Origin: Meghimatium bilineatum
Lineage: Eukaryota > Mollusca > Gastropoda > Stylommatophora > Philomycidae
DNA length: 64,000 nucleotides
Direction of reading: 5' to 3'
NCBI GenBank assembly: GCA_034231615.1
Contig: CM067314.1
Coordinates: 7,627,501 to 7,691,500 of the forward strand
The notes beneath the pieces were generated by a model. That model worked only from the letters and a program-made list of their open reading frames with translations, had not been told where the DNA came from and searched no databases. Position 1 is the stretch's first letter, and every line of letters begins with the position of its first letter. Below, one piece after another: positions 44,600 through 56,649 of the stretch. Position numbers and translations under genes: made by a program.

Positions 44600-45310
44600 G
44601 ATGCCTTTCAGACTATTAGACATACTATGTGATTCCTGTCAGACTATTAGACATACTATGTGATTCATGTCAGACTATTAGACATACTATGTGATTCCTG
44701 TCAGACTATTAGACATACTATGTGATGCCTGTCAGACTATTAGACATACTATGTGATTCATGTCAGACTATTAGACATACTATGTGATTCCTGTCAGACT
44801 ATTAGACATACTATGTGATTCCTGTCAGACTATTAGACATACTATGTGATTCCTGTCAGACTATTAGACATACTATGTGATTCCTGTCAGACTATTAGAC
44901 ATACTATGTGATTCCTGTCAGACTATTAGACATACTATGTGATTCCTGTCAGACTATTAGACATACTATGTGATTCATGTCAGACTATTAGACATACTAT
45001 GTGATTCCTGTCAGACTATTAGACATACTATGTGATGCCTGTCAGACTATTAGACATACTATGTGATTCCTGTCAGACTATTAGACATACTATGTGATTC
45101 CTGTCAGACTATTAGACATACTATGTGATTCCTGTCAGACTATTAGACATACTATGTGATTCCTGTCAGACTATTAGACATACTATGTGATTCCTGTCAG
45201 ACTATTAGACATACTATGTGATTCCTGTCAGACTATTAGACATACTATGTGATTCCTGTCAGACTATTAGACATACTATGTGATTCCTGTCAGACTATTA
45301 GACATACTTA
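44600..45310. repeat. 31-bp minisatellite, about 23 copies
   Basis: The unit is 'actatgtgattcctgtcaga' plus 'ctattagacat'; variants carry 'gcctg' or 'catg'. Many consecutive perfect copies. Confidence 0.97.
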
Positions 45311-45409
45311 TGTCTGTTGTCCTTAAGTATCAGATATTAAGATAAATACAAACACTTAGCTTAGAGAGATTTTTCTCTGTAGTTCTAAGACAAATACAAG
45401 ACATAATCA

Positions 45410-45785
45410 TAGACATATTTATGTCTGCTGTCTAGAAACATTATATAGACCTATTCATAGACATATTTATGTCTGCTGTCTAGAAATGTTATATATTAAG
45501 ACAAAAACAGGACCTAATCATAGACATATTTATGTCTGCTGTCTAGAAATGTTATATAGACCTATTTGTAGACATATTTATGCTGTCTAGAAATGTTATA
45601 TAGACCTATTTGTAGACATATTTATGTCTGCTGTCTAGAAATGTTATATAGACCTATTTGTAGACATATTTATGTCTGCTGTCTAGAAATGCTACATATT
45701 AAGATAAAAACAGGACCCAATCATAAATATATTTATGTCTGCTGTCTATAAATGTTATATATTAAGATAAATACAGAACATAAAC
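45410..45785. repeat. About 46-bp compound tandem repeat
   Basis: Units share 'agacatatttatgtctgctg' and 'tctagaaatgttatat', with an alternative filler between them. It ends about 15 bp before the W7 donor. Confidence 0.9.
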
Positions 45786-45799
45786 TTAGACCGACTTAC

Positions 45800-45902
45800 T
45801 TCTGAGGTCCTCAACAATGTATGTGTCAGAGTTTTCTGCATATTGGGCAGATAGACCATGCAGAATTTCTGCCACACCAGTCTCATGGGCATATACCACA
45901 TC
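45800..45902 (-). CDS. DUOX: DUOX exon W7: peroxidase-like domain
   Basis: Residues 258-292. It encodes VAEILHGLSAQYAENSDTY followed by IVEDLR, matching the family 'VxELLLGMASQxxExED.IVVEDLR'. Acceptor ATCAACAG, donor AGAA/GTAAGT, phase 0 to 1. It is flanked downstream by a 31-bp minisatellite in the next intron. Confidence 0.95.
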
Positions 45903-45951
45903 CTGTTGATACAGGAGGGTTAATGAATCTATGTTACTGAGATATAACACT

Positions 45952-45976
45952 TTCTCTCTCTCTCTCTCTCTCTCTT
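45952..45976. repeat. (TC)n microsatellite
   Basis: Twelve TC units just upstream of W7. On the sense strand this is a GA run, not a polypyrimidine tract. Confidence 0.9.
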
Positions 45977-46034
45977 TTTCAGTACAGTAGTAGATATAAG
46001 GCTTAAGATTGTATGATTAAGAACTTTCAGATCT

Positions 46035-46300
46035 ATGTACAATCATCTCATGTGTACAATATTCTCATCTCATGTGTACAATAATCTCATCTCATGTGTA
46101 CAATATTCTCACCTCATGTGTACAATATTCTCACCTCATGTGTACAATAATCTCACCTCATGTGTACAATATTCTCATCTCATGTGTACAATAATCTCAT
46201 GTGTACAATAATCTCATCTCATGTGTACAATAATCTCATCTCATGTGTACAATAATCTCATCTCATGTGTACAATAATCTCATCTCATGTGTACACTCAT
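46035..46300. repeat. 22-bp tandem array, about 12 copies
   Basis: 'aatctcatctcatgtgtaca' plus 'at', with a few shortened units. Confidence 0.95.
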
Positions 46301-46476
46301 CTCCTCTCCAACTTCATCCTCTTATGTGTATCTAATCTTTCCCTCAACCATATTTTTCTAACATTTTTTACACTCCTAATTTTCCTCTCCCCTCTAACTT
46401 TCACCTCAAACTCCCATTTTGATGCTAACACATCCACCACACATCCACCTTTATCTACAATTCCAAAGGAATATAC

Positions 46477-46537
46477 CATTGCTTTCCAGTAAGTATTACA
46501 TAACCGGTGTGTCTTCCGAGGCTGGCACTTGCTGTCT
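46477..46537 (-). CDS. DUOX: DUOX exon W6 (61 bp): peroxidase-like domain
   Basis: Encodes DSKCQPRKTHRLCNTYWKAM. The RLCNTYW string matches the conserved 'xRxCNxYW' of DUOX, with the two cysteines at the expected spacing. Acceptor CATCCTCAG, donor AATG/GTATAT, phase 2 to 0. The first codon (ATA) is split with W5. Confidence 0.9.
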
Positions 46538-47124
46538 CTGAGGATGGAGTTCAGAGTAGAACTATATGTACATTTGTGATGCTTGACAATAGAGATAGAT
46601 AGATAGACAGAGATAATATATTGACTAATAAATAGACAGGAAGACAAATAAAACAGGATTAAATGTAAAAATTAAGAAAAATGTATGAGCATAGTTATCT
46701 CGTTCTGACTCAAAGATGGCGTCATAAGGTAGTAGCCATTTCTTTCCATGTTGAACATCTCCTGCCAAGTTGATGTAGTTCTTGTGCAAATATTGAACTT
46801 TCTCTGTTGGTTGTTCCGCATTGAGTTTCTTTTGGTTGGTTGCTGATCCAGTGGTCCATGGGCTCATGTCCATATGACTGAACCGGAGAGAGTTTCTTTT
46901 TGATGACCTACGTTTCTGTTGCTCTCTGCCTTCAACATCACGGCTATACATGAGCGTATGAGAATCTACACATCATAAACATCACTAGAGCTGCTACAAT
47001 CATTATGACCATCCCATTACAATCATCATAGTATCATCAAAACAATTACTACAATTACTAGGATCATGTAATTCAGAATAACAACCGCAGTTATACTTTC
47101 CATAACTCTTATGTCTACATTCAT

Positions 47125-47745
47125 CATCAGCAAAACTGCAATTTTGACATTAATTAATCAGTATAACCATCATAATCTTCACTGCAATTTTGACATTAAT
47201 TAATCAGTATAACCATCATAATCTTCACTGCAATTTTGACATTAATTAATCATTATAACCATCATAATCTTCACTGCAATTTTGACATTAATTAATTATT
47301 ATAACCATCATAATCTTCACTGCAATTATGACATTAATTAATCATTATAACCATCATAATCTTCACTGCAATTATGACATTAATTAATCATTATAACCAT
47401 CATAATCTTCACTGCAATTATGGCATTAATTAATCATTATAACCATCATAATCTTCACTGAAATTATGGCATTAGTTAATCATTATAACCATCATAATCT
47501 TCACTGCAATTATGACATTAATTAATCATTATAACCATCATAATCTTCACTGCAATTATGACATTAATTAATCATTATAACCATCATAATCTTCACTGCA
47601 ATTATGGCATTAATTAATTATTATAACCATCATAATCTTCACTGCAATTATGACATTAATTAATCATTATAACCATCATAATCTTCACTGCAATTATGAC
47701 ATTAATTAATCATTATAACCATCATAATCTTCACTGCAATTATTA
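47125..47745. repeat. 46-bp minisatellite, about 13 copies
   Basis: The unit is 'cataatcttcactgcaatta' plus 'tgacattaattaatcattataaccat' (given in two parts). Low divergence. Confidence 0.96.
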
Positions 47746-47824
47746 AAAATATTTGGTAGCATATTCTATTCAGAATGTAGCCATCAACCGAGCATATTTT
47801 GGCTGTAGTGAAGGCCATCTCCAG

Positions 47825-47880
47825 AGAACTCTTTTACCTCTGATGTCGCAAGGCAATAAGGGCCACATCATATAGATAGA
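47825..47880 (+). mobile_element. LINE tail scrap
   Basis: 'ggccatctccagagaactct' to 'atagatagag', the same tail as 3836-4080 and 55440-55610. Confidence 0.6.
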
Positions 47881-48364
47881 GTGATTTTCTAAGCAATATA
47901 ATTACAATCAATAGTTTGCCATTTCTATCTGCAAGGTATGGATGCACAATTGCCTGAATTGCCGAGATCAAACTCGGTACCTTGGCCGTCACAGATGCGC
48001 TCTCTACCACTCCGTCACAGATGTGCTCTGTACCACTTCGTCACAGAGACGAACAATCATAACAACTATTATAGTCATCACAATTCTCATCAGAACATTA
48101 ACCACGCAACAGCAAATACCAAGTAGATGATACTACTATATACTGGACTTGCCTCTCATGGAAGCCACACTGAACTTAGTCTGTTGAGATGGCAAAATAT
48201 CTATTAAGGATGTAGCAATCAACAGGGATGTTTCGGGATTCTTCATCTGGAATAGGTAGACTCATTATTGTATGTATTAATTAGAGATTACAGCGTAGCC
48301 GGGGGAGGGTTTCCTGACACAACACTGCAACAGGATTAGCAATCAGACAGTGAGAACTCAAGTT

Positions 48365-48540
48365 GATCGTAGAAAATGCGAAAGCAGACCTAGAGGCAGA
48401 CCACGAAAACGATGGACAACTGAAATAAAAGAGGCGACAAATTCCACAATATACTCAGCACATAAGAGGGCCGTCTACAGAAAACTCTTCTACCCCTGAC
48501 GCTAAAAAGCAAAAAAAGGTTTTCAGCAAATAAATAGAAT
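48365..48540 (+). mobile_element. LINE 3' end fragment
   Basis: It reads RGRPRKRWTTEIKEATNST, then AVYRKLFYP, with a terminal 'aaataaatag' tail. It closely matches 3836-4080. Confidence 0.75.
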
Positions 48541-48787
48541 CAACCAATATTTTTTGGCATCAGCGATTATCTAGACAATGTTTAAATTCAGTAGATTGCT
48601 GTTGCTTTCTTAGCAGGTCAGGAAACACAATTGGTAGGGGTAGAAATTGAACCAGGTGCCTTAGCCATCCTGGTCATCCTTTGTATTTCTACACCACAGG
48701 CCTAACACATCATCTGTACACCTACATCTGGAATTTCTTGGCTTGTAATCAAGCTCTGGAGAAAGCATAGATTACATAAAAGTAGAT

Positions 48788-48975
48788 CCCATCACAACAG
48801 GCAAGATTGAAGGCAGCAGAGACAGAGGGCGACAACGTGAGAAAATATTAGACAGTTTGACAACCTGGCACGGCAAAGAAACAACAACGACTTTGATACA
48901 TAATACTGTGGACAGAGAGCTGTGGAGAGCCATGACCGCCTACGCCACCCGTCATGGCACCTGATGATGATGAGA
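48788..48975 (+). mobile_element. RTE-like LINE, extreme 3' end
   Basis: 'atcacaacaggcaagattga' through 'ggcacctgatgatgatga' matches the last 180 bp of the copies at 13195 and 24600. Confidence 0.88.
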
Positions 48976-49083
48976 TCCCATGGCAGCAACCTGCCATCGG
49001 GGATGAAGATAACTCTTAATTGTACGAAACCACAGTAACTATTAGGTGAGGTAGCCAGTTCCCTTCCTTGCTGTCTTTACCTA

Positions 49084-49640
49084 ATCTTCTTCTTCTTCTT
49101 CTGCGCTCGTTCTCAAACTCCTGCAGATCAGCAGGATGTAGTCCGGAGAACGGAATGAGTTGTCATGGTTTACAGCATTGCTGCGATATCTGCGCCTTTC
49201 GGTCTGACACATCCGACCTCAGCATGGCTTTGGGTCACTGACCCTATATGGATGAGACCGCCAACTCCATCCCATAGCCTCCTTAGTCGCCTCATACGAC
49301 ATGCATGGAAGGTAATCAGTGTTGCTATTCTTTTGCTCCCCTTTCGGGCTCGACAACACACGGGTGATTCCCTAATCTAATTCACGCATCAGGTACCCAT
49401 TTACAGTCGGGTCAACTGGATGAGCGGCGGTGTCAGGTAAGAAATCATGACCCGGACATTTTTGTTGTTGTCCAGACGTGGTTTTGAACCTGCCACACTG
49501 TAACCCGGTGATAATAAATAAACAATCTCCCTATCAACTAGGCTACATGACTCCTCCAGACGTGGTTTCGAACCTGCCACACTGTAACCCGGTGATAATA
49601 AATAAACAATCTCCCTATCAACTAGGCTACCTCACTTCTC
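49084..49640 (-). mobile_element. tRNA-derived SINE family B, near full length
   Basis: Minus strand, 5' to 3': a tRNA-like head with A-box 'tagcctagttgatagg' and B-box 'ggttcgaaacc' (the head is duplicated as two 84-bp units, 49477-49645); 'actgtaaatgggtacctgat'; a central block with 'cgtatgaggcgactaaggag'; a hairpin TCCTGC..GCAGGA; and a (GAA)n tail at 49084-49101. Three of its modules recur in families A and C. Confidence 0.85.
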
Positions 49641-49769
49641 ATAGATTACGTACAAGGATACACAAAATATATTTCTCAAATTTATGAAGATCTCAATCAC
49701 ACATAAACGTGCATCACAATCTGCTATCATCATTAACAGATGTCATAGATTAGAACACCCATCACTTAC

Positions 49770-49866
49770 ATCTGATAAATGGCAGGTGGTATCAACGTCA
49801 TAATGTAATTGAAAGCACCAGCGTCGAAGATGTCAGTCACATCACTTTTGATCCAAGGCTTGTACC
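49770..49866 (-). CDS. DUOX: DUOX exon W5: peroxidase-like domain
   Basis: Residues 205-237. It completes TGYKPWIKSDVTDIFDAGAF and continues to NYIMTLIPPAIYQ, matching 'TGYxPxxxPxIxxxFxxAAFRxxHTxVPPxxY'. Acceptor CATACAG, donor AT/GTAAGT, phase 1 to 2. Confidence 0.95.
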
Positions 49867-49904
49867 CTGTATGAGATGTTGTGATGAAAACATCCGATTT
49901 ATCA

Positions 49905-50035
49905 AAGCATTATACAAGTATAAAGTGTACACGTGTTGTGTACAAGTATAAAGTGTACACATGTACAGTATACAGGTATAAAAGTGTACACGTTTGGCAT
50001 ACAAGTATACCAGCTCTGACAGAATACAAGCAAGT
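49905..50035. repeat. About 32-bp tandem repeat, 4 copies
   Basis: Units of 'acaagtataaagtgtacacg' with varied spacers, just upstream of W5. Confidence 0.85.
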
Positions 50036-50149
50036 CAACTTAGTACACAGATATTCTAAATCAGTATTTCTCAACTTATTCCTATCACTGCCTCGTCTTG
50101 TATATATTGTATAGACCAACCCCAACCCCCATCGCAGTACATATTATGC

Positions 50150-50390
50150 ATAGTTGTCATGTGACGTATTCCTTCCAGACGTTGTCTCCCAATGAACTCT
50201 CTGAACCACTCTCTGTCTTGGGCGATGTGGCTTGCATTTTCTAGCGATGTATTCATGTTATCTTTAATGTCGTCAGTCCATCGTCTTCTTGGTCTGCCCT
50301 TTCTCCTCTACCCAGGTACTCTTCCCTCCATTATTTGTCTTTCTAAACAGTTATGTCTCTTTATATGACCAAACAGGCGTAGTTTTATAT
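50150..50390 (-). mobile_element. LINE 3' end
   Basis: The minus-strand frame reads RKGRPRRRWTDDIKDNMNTS, ASHIAQDREWFREFIGRQRL. It meets the plus-strand LINE at 50389 head to head. Confidence 0.85.
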
Positions 50391-51250
50391 GAGGCAAAGT
50401 GATGAATCCATGTTTAAGATATTGTGCATTGTACTGGCAGTTTATTTTGCTGATGATCAAAGTTTAATATACAAAGATGAGGAAACTTTGCAAAAGCACA
50501 TCAATGCATTGCTGTTAGCATGTCAGAAGTACAACATGAAAATTAATGTACAAAGAACAGAAGTTATGAAAATTAGCAAGTCTTCAACACCAATGAATAT
50601 AACAATAGATAACACCAAAGTGAAACTAGCCAAAGAATTTAAATATCTAGGCAATATTTTTTCCGAAGATGGAATACTAGACAGAGAAATAGAAACAAGG
50701 TGCCAGAAAGCAAACACAGTGACTTACCAACTTTCACCATTACTTCTTCATCCAAAGATCAAGATGGAAATTAAAACACAAATAATATCTACAATATTTA
50801 TACCAACACTGTGCTACCAATGTCAAACATGGTCTTTAACAGCTTCGCAGCAAAGAAAAATCGTCACATGTGAAATGAAGTGTCTGAGAAAAGCTGCAAT
50901 GGTTACCAAACTAGATAAAATAAGAAATAAAGAATGTAGGAAAAGAGTTGGTATAATATCATGTATCGAACATATTGAGAGACAGCAAGTAAAATGGTTC
51001 AGTCACCTTATGAGAATGAAGCCAGACCAAATACCAATAAGAGCATATAATACAAGAATATCTGGGCGTAAAGCCAAAGGTAGACCAAGAAAACGGTGGA
51101 TAGAAAACATCAAGATAGCCTTGAACAAACATGGACTAATATGCAACCTCGGCGACACATCTGGCCCTGAAATGACAGCTTAAGCTCCCACCCCTACGCT
51201 AAACGGAAAGTGTGAATGCGATCAACAATCATTCACCTGTGGAAAGACAA
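50389..51250 (+). mobile_element. LINE reverse transcriptase C-terminal half, long open frame
   Basis: An open frame of 264 codons (50389-51183): YFADDQSLIYKDEETL (catalytic ADD), MKINVQRTEVMKIS, FKYLGNIFSEDGILDRE, PTLCYQCQTWSLTASQQRK, VKWFSHLMRM and GRKAKGRPRKRWIENIKIAL. A 3' tail with 'cacccctacgctaaacggaa' follows. 5'-truncated, so inactive. The intact frame suggests it is one of the younger LINE copies here. Confidence 0.93.
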
Positions 51251-51369
51251 TAGACAAGAGTGACAATAGTACTTACATACAACACTACGTTGATCAGCTT
51301 AACAATGAATGCACAGACTATCGAACTATTTAGTATTGGTATGAGAAAAAAATACCAAAATAACAGTAG

Positions 51370-51430
51370 TCAAGACAGTTTCAACATTTCAACCTTAAGG
51401 TCTTTTTCAAGAAAATATAAAATACACAGT
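51370..51430 (-). repeat. Fold-back family end
   Basis: 'gtttcaacatttcaacctta' and 'aggtctttttcaagaaaat', a diverged family member. Confidence 0.4.
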
Positions 51431-51599
51431 GAACAAAATAGTGAAAACGTACTTAGAAATAATCATAAGGTACGGCATGGGGGTAGGGGGGGATTTAGGA
51501 TCAGGGCGCGACGTAAGGATCCATCAGTGGGTACACGCCTGTGTTCACCAGTAAATTTAAAAATAATTGAACAAATTTGTAGTGGGTGTATGTATGTGG

Positions 51600-51655
51600 C
51601 AAAATGCTGAGAGGTTAGAGTGTTAGTCTCAGAGCCGTGAGACTGTTACTGTCAC
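51600..51655 (+). mobile_element. tRNA-SINE head scrap, tentative
   Basis: 'gctgagaggttagagtgtta' resembles the A-box region of the SINE at 10533. The B-box is not evident. Confidence 0.35.
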
Positions 51656-51789
51656 GATATTACAGCATGTCAAGCAACCAAACATTCTATAGCCTGACAA
51701 CCAACCATAATTCAAACCTGTAAAAACAGCAAAAACAGGGAAAAGACAATAGGTAACTAGAAGATAAATAGAATCAACTTAAAGAGCAA

Positions 51790-52060
51790 CATAAATAATC
51801 CACAGGGAAGTTAAAAAGCTTAACTTTAGAGATACAAACATTAAATGTAGATATTCTATGAGTACCAGAAACTAGACAGAAAGATACTGGATGCACATGT
51901 ACGGATGACTTTAGCTTTATACATTCAGGAGTAGATTATCATAAACATGAGGAAGGTTGGAGAAATACTGATAAAATGTTTTAAAAAATATCGGCAAATA
52001 CTGGAAATACAATGATAGAAGGATGACATTAAGATCAAAGCAAAACAATTTGATTTAGCC
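51790..52060 (+). mobile_element. LINE endonuclease, N-terminal fragment
   Basis: In one frame with breaks: VPETRQKDTGCTCTDDFSFI, HSGVDYHKHEEGW, the 'ETRW...YSG...GVG' part of LINE endonucleases. Confidence 0.6.
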
Positions 52061-52254
52061 ATTATCAATCAATCAATCAATCAATAAACCCGTAACCCTC
52101 CAGGGTCGCAGGGGTACCACATTGGATGCCATAGCACACAGAGTCATCCAGCGAATTTTATCTCCATTGCAGTATTTCAGTGGGCAAAAGGTTTAGCTAG
52201 TGGTGCCCTTATACATTATACAAACATATGCACCAACGTGAAGTAATATACCTT

Positions 52255-52350
52255 ACCGGGAAGTTACAACCCTTGTCATGAAGTGACAACCCTTGCAGTG
52301 TAGCGACAACCTGTGCCATTATGTGACAATCCTTGCAGTGAAGTGACACA
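52255..52350. repeat. About 19-20 bp diverged tandem repeat, 5 copies
   Basis: 'gaagtgacaacccttgcagt' and variants. Confidence 0.8.
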
Positions 52351-52698
52351 TTTTCTAGAAAACCCTTATTTCTAATGATTTGTGATGAAATCCAGAATAA
52401 ACAGAAATAAACAGAAGACAGCACAGCCAACATGGACAGGCCAATACACAAACTCTTGGGTGGACGTTGGTTGGGGGTGTCCTTAGTAACTTAAAGCATG
52501 ATGTTTGGTACTCTGAACTATGTCAAAAGGTGAGTAACCCCCCTTAATGATTTTTCAACAAAAGGGTAATCAAATTTATTATCAAATACAAGGAATTTTG
52601 ATATAACCCCCTCCATACTGAACACGTATATGCGGTCCTAGCATGGACATTCTAGTCTTAATATATAGACAGTTAACTCTTCAATCTGTTATTCTGAC

Positions 52699-52759
52699 CT
52701 GTGTAAGGTGGTAGACTCTGTCCTATTAACTTTGGCAGCCAATCGTAGACAATCAGTTT
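52699..52759 (-). CDS. DUOX: DUOX exon W4 (61 bp): peroxidase-like domain
   Basis: A 61-bp exon encoding KLIVYDWLPKLIGQSLPPYT plus one base. This is the family block 'NIxVYEWLPxxLGxxLPPYTGY'. It has acceptor CTCTTCCAG and donor ACAG/GTCAGA, and fits the phases on both sides (0 in, 1 out). It was found by searching the intron for this missing block. Confidence 0.95.
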
Positions 52760-52849
52760 CTGGAAGAGAGGTCCAATATTCAATTAATCAACACAAAACA
52801 TTTGGTTGGCTACCTAATAGGAATCAGTCTTAGTGGTCAACTGAATGAG

Positions 52850-53690
52850 TGGTGACTTATGAGCGTGAAATGTCGACTGAATGAGTGTGGGTGGTCGACT
52901 GAATGAGTGTGGGTGGTCAACTGAATGAATGTGGGTGGTTAACTGAATGAGTGGTGACTTAATGAGCGTGAGTGGTCGACTGAATGAGTGGTCGACTGAA
53001 TGAGTGGTCGACTGAATGAGTGGTCGACTGAATGAGTATGAGTGGTGACTTAATGAGCGTGAGTGGTCGACTGAATTAGTATGAGTGGTGGCTTAATGAG
53101 CGCGAGTGGTCAACTGAATAAGTATGAGTGGTGACTTAATGAGCGTGAGTGGTCAAATGAATGAGTATGAGTGGTGATTTGATGAGCGTGAATGGTCGAC
53201 TGAATGAGTATGAGTGGTGACTTAATGAGCGAGAGTGGTCAACTGAATAAGTATGAGTGGTGACTTAATGAGCGTGAGTGGTCAAATGAATGAGTATGAG
53301 TGGTGATTTGATGAGCGTGAATGGTCGACTGAATGAGTATGAGTGGTGACTTAATGAGCGCGAGTGGTCAACTGAATAAGTATGAGTGGTGACTTAATGA
53401 GCGCGAGTGGTCAACTGAATGAGTATGAGTGGTGACTTAATGAGCGTGAGTGGTCAAATGAATGAGTATGAGTGGTGATTTGATGAGCGTGAATGGTCGA
53501 CTGAATGAGTATGAGTGGTGACTTAATGAGCGAGAGTGGTCGACTGAATGAGTATACGTGGTGACTTAATGAGCGTGAGTGGTCGACTGAATGAATATGA
53601 GTGGTGACTAATGAGCGTGAGTGGTCGACTGAATGAGTATACTTGGTGACTTAATGAGCGTGAGTGGTCAACTGAATGAGTATGTAAACG
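52850..53690. repeat. 43-44 bp minisatellite (0.84 kb)
   Basis: Modules 'gtatgagtggtgacttaatg' and 'agcgtgagtggtcgactgaatga' (two parts) alternate. A 16-bp sub-repeat ('tggtcgactgaatgag') is expanded at 52975-53035. It starts about 90 bp upstream of W4. Confidence 0.95.
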
Positions 53691-53734
53691 TATACACAAT
53701 TGAGTAAGTTTGCAAGCTATGTATGATGATGTGC

Positions 53735-53955
53735 GTGAAGCACGACTGAGAGGTTAGGACGTTTGTCTCACAACTGTGAGATCCAGGGTTCAAGTCCCGA
53801 TAAGGACTGTTTTTGAGTGTGTCATAGGGCAAATTAAAACGCTCACTATGTACACGACACGGAGATAGTAAGTGCATGTGGTATTTATCATACAAACTAC
53901 AAGAAACCCACTGCAACTCCCATATGGGAAACATCAAGTATTGAGAGGATTTGAG
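53735..53955 (+). mobile_element. tRNA-derived SINE
   Basis: A-box region 'gactgagaggttaggacgtt', B-box 'gggttcaagtccc', and the same body as 10533-10765 ('caactcccatatgggaaaca'). The B-box is an excellent match to pol III promoters. Confidence 0.88.
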
Positions 53956-54034
53956 AGGGAATGCGTGTGTGTTTGTGGATATCTAAAGAAGAAGTGAAAA
54001 TGTCAGTGTATATATATATATATATATACAATAC

Positions 54035-54195
54035 TACTTCTTTAGCGTTCAATCTTAAACTCCCGCTGCATCTCCTTTATAGCAGGACAATGGTCCTACT
54101 AGATTTCCAGCAGGATGTAGTCCAGAGAATGGAAATATGGTGTGTCGCCGTTTTATTTGCGACAATGGCCCGACACATCCATCTTTGGCGAGATA
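54035..54195 (-). mobile_element. SINE-like repeat, family A
   Basis: Minus-strand copy whose (GAA)n tail is reduced, next to a (TA)n tract at 54009-54030. Hairpin arms are present with one mismatch. Confidence 0.82.
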
Positions 54196-54304
54196 TACAT
54201 TACAAAATGAATTTGCTAGTGTCAGATTCAAAGAGTGAATGGGATAATTACTGTCATGAGGCTGAGTTATTCTGTACATTCCAAATGAGGCTGAGCAAGT
54301 CATT

Positions 54305-54690
54305 AGTTCTTAAGTCTGATAAGTCATACCATCTGCTAGAAGTATGGTGGTTTGATCATTTGCCTGGTATGGCACTGGTAAACCATACCATCTACTAGAA
54401 GTATGGTGTAGTTTGATCATTTGCCTGGTATGGCACTGGTAAACCATACCATCTACTAGAAGTATGGTGTAGTTTGATCATTTGCCTGGTATGGCACTGG
54501 TAAACCATACCATCTACTAGAAGTATGGTGTAGTTTGATCATTTGCCTGGTATGGCACTGGTAAACCATACCATCTACTAGAAGTATGGTGTAGTTTGAT
54601 CATTTGCCTGGTATGGCAATGGTAAACCATACCATCTACTAGCAGTATGGTGTAGTTTGATCATTTGCCTGGTATGGCACTGGTAAGTCT
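54305..54690. repeat. 60-bp minisatellite, about 6 copies
   Basis: The unit is 'gaagtatggtgtagtttgat' plus 'catttgcctggtatggcact' plus 'ggtaaaccataccatctact'. The last 20 bases contain a short inverted repeat (ggtaaacc/ggtatgg). Confidence 0.96.
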
Positions 54691-54945
54691 TAGAGATAGC
54701 CCACATGCAGAAGTTGAAATATATAAAAATATAAGTAAAAAAGGTGAGCTGGAAATGTAGACATTGAGATAAAAGGAGGGCATGTTAAAGAAAAATACAA
54801 AGGTGGGAGAGTGAAGAAGAGGTGAAAACAGTGAGAGCGAATAATATGGACAAAAAAAGATGGTGAAGGAAAGCAAGATGACAGAGAGTAGGAGTATCAA
54901 AGAAAGAGACAACACAGGATTATATTCACAAACATATATTGTTAC

Positions 54946-55112
54946 TTGTAAAACGCCGATAACCCATCGCCGTGACCTCTCAAACACCTCATCTCCAGAC
55001 ATCCAAGAGTTCTTGGTCTTGAAATCCTCTGCCATGACGTTGTGGTACCGGTAAAACATGATACTCAGCGCTAACAGGGCTGGGTTCTCAAACGCATCTG
55101 TGTCTCCCATGC
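54946..55112 (-). CDS. DUOX: DUOX exon W3: peroxidase-like domain with proximal His block
   Basis: Residues 129-184. It contains GDTDAFENPALLAL followed by MFYRYHNVMAEDF, matching the family 'GxxRxNExPxLxxLxxLWFRxHN' block. The RYHN histidine aligns with the proximal haem His of animal peroxidases. Acceptor TATACAG, donor CAA/GTAACA, phase 1 to 0. It ends at VLQ, just before the short W4. Confidence 0.96.
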
Positions 55113-55134
55113 CTGTATATAAATCAACAAAAGC

Positions 55135-55260
55135 GATGTGTTAGTCTTGTTAGTTGCAGTAGTTCTGAAAACTGTAGTAGTGATGGCTGGAAGTGAAGTT
55201 CTGAGATCTGTAGTAGTGATGGCTGGAAGTGATAGACACTTGTGAACAATTTTTTAATGG
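55135..55260. repeat. About 47-bp imperfect duplication
   Basis: 'gtagtagtgatggctggaag' occurs twice just upstream of W3. Confidence 0.75.
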
Positions 55261-55439
55261 ACAGCTGATGGTGACAGAGACACGGAGAATTACGAGTATG
55301 TCACTGATATTCTCTATGCCAGGTAATAATGTTTTACTTCTGACCCTAGATTTGTGTTTCTCTGCCTGTTTAATTGATGGTGATGTGTCAGGAGCTTGAG
55401 CGATTCCTAGTTCACTCTTTTAGCGCAGCATGGCTGTAG

Positions 55440-55610
55440 GATGGCATTGACACATAAACATCACGGCTCTAAAGCCAGAGGCAGACCATATGAAAGATGG
55501 ATCATAGAAATCAAAGAGGCCAGGGGAACAAGCTTACAAACAGCACACGAGAAGGCCATCTCCAGAGAACTCTTCTACTCCTGACGCCGCAAGGCAAACA
55601 GGCGTCACAG
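55440..55610 (+). mobile_element. LINE 3' end fragment with AT tail
   Basis: It reads [15 protein letters not shown], then [11 protein letters not shown], followed directly by the AT microsatellite, which probably grew from the element's tail. Confidence 0.75.
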
Positions 55611-55614
55611 TGTA

Positions 55615-56045
<431 letters not shown>

Positions 56046-56499
56046 CGGTAGATCGATAGATGGCTGTAGGTTTTATTTTTACGAGCTTGGCAGTAAAGAA
56101 GAGGTGAAAATATTCCATATATTATTTATTTGGCAGTGTTCCACAGCAAACTTTAGCTTTCTTGCAGTCTTGCACGTAAGCAGCACATACAAGGATTGAT
56201 TCCATCTCAGTAGACCACGCATAGGTCTGGCTTCATCACATCTTGGACCGTAGGATAGAGTAGACAACATCATACCGAATCCAAGAAACAACCAAGGAGT
56301 TAGATTGTGTGGGGGATGTCGTGTGTATTTCTTCTTTCATAACTATGTATGGAAAGTAGGATCTGGGAGTGAAGTGTGGTGTTGTAAGAAATGAACGGAA
56401 TAAAGAAATGAAAAGAAGAGTTATAATCAAAAACAGAGTCGAAACAGTTGTCACATGATGAAGGACATACTGATTATGAGATCCGAGCAGCTATGGGAG

Positions 56500-56640
56500 T
56501 TTCCTGAATATTATGTTTAGGAACGTACCAATACCGAATATACTTAGTCGCATTATACGACGTGCATAGCAGTTGGTACTGTTCCTATTATTTACTTCAA
56601 TTCGGGTCCAGTTATCACTGGCGTGTAATCGACAGGTAAG
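56500..56640 (-). mobile_element. SINE family B scrap
   Basis: 'tacttagtcgcattatacga' and 'cgtgcatagcagttggtact' match the central block of family B. The large 32/38-bp array begins right after it. Confidence 0.6.
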
Positions 56641-56649
56641 TATACTCCT

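Noticed and set aside
50389-51183. 264-codon plus-strand frame as a host gene
   Set aside because: It is the C-terminal half of a LINE reverse transcriptase (ADD motif, GRPRKRW tail), truncated at its 5' end and repeated at 39060.
54661-55110. 149-codon minus-strand frame taken as one exon
   Set aside because: Only the first 55 codons are DUOX (W3). A consensus donor at 54946 ends them and the rest is intron reading through.
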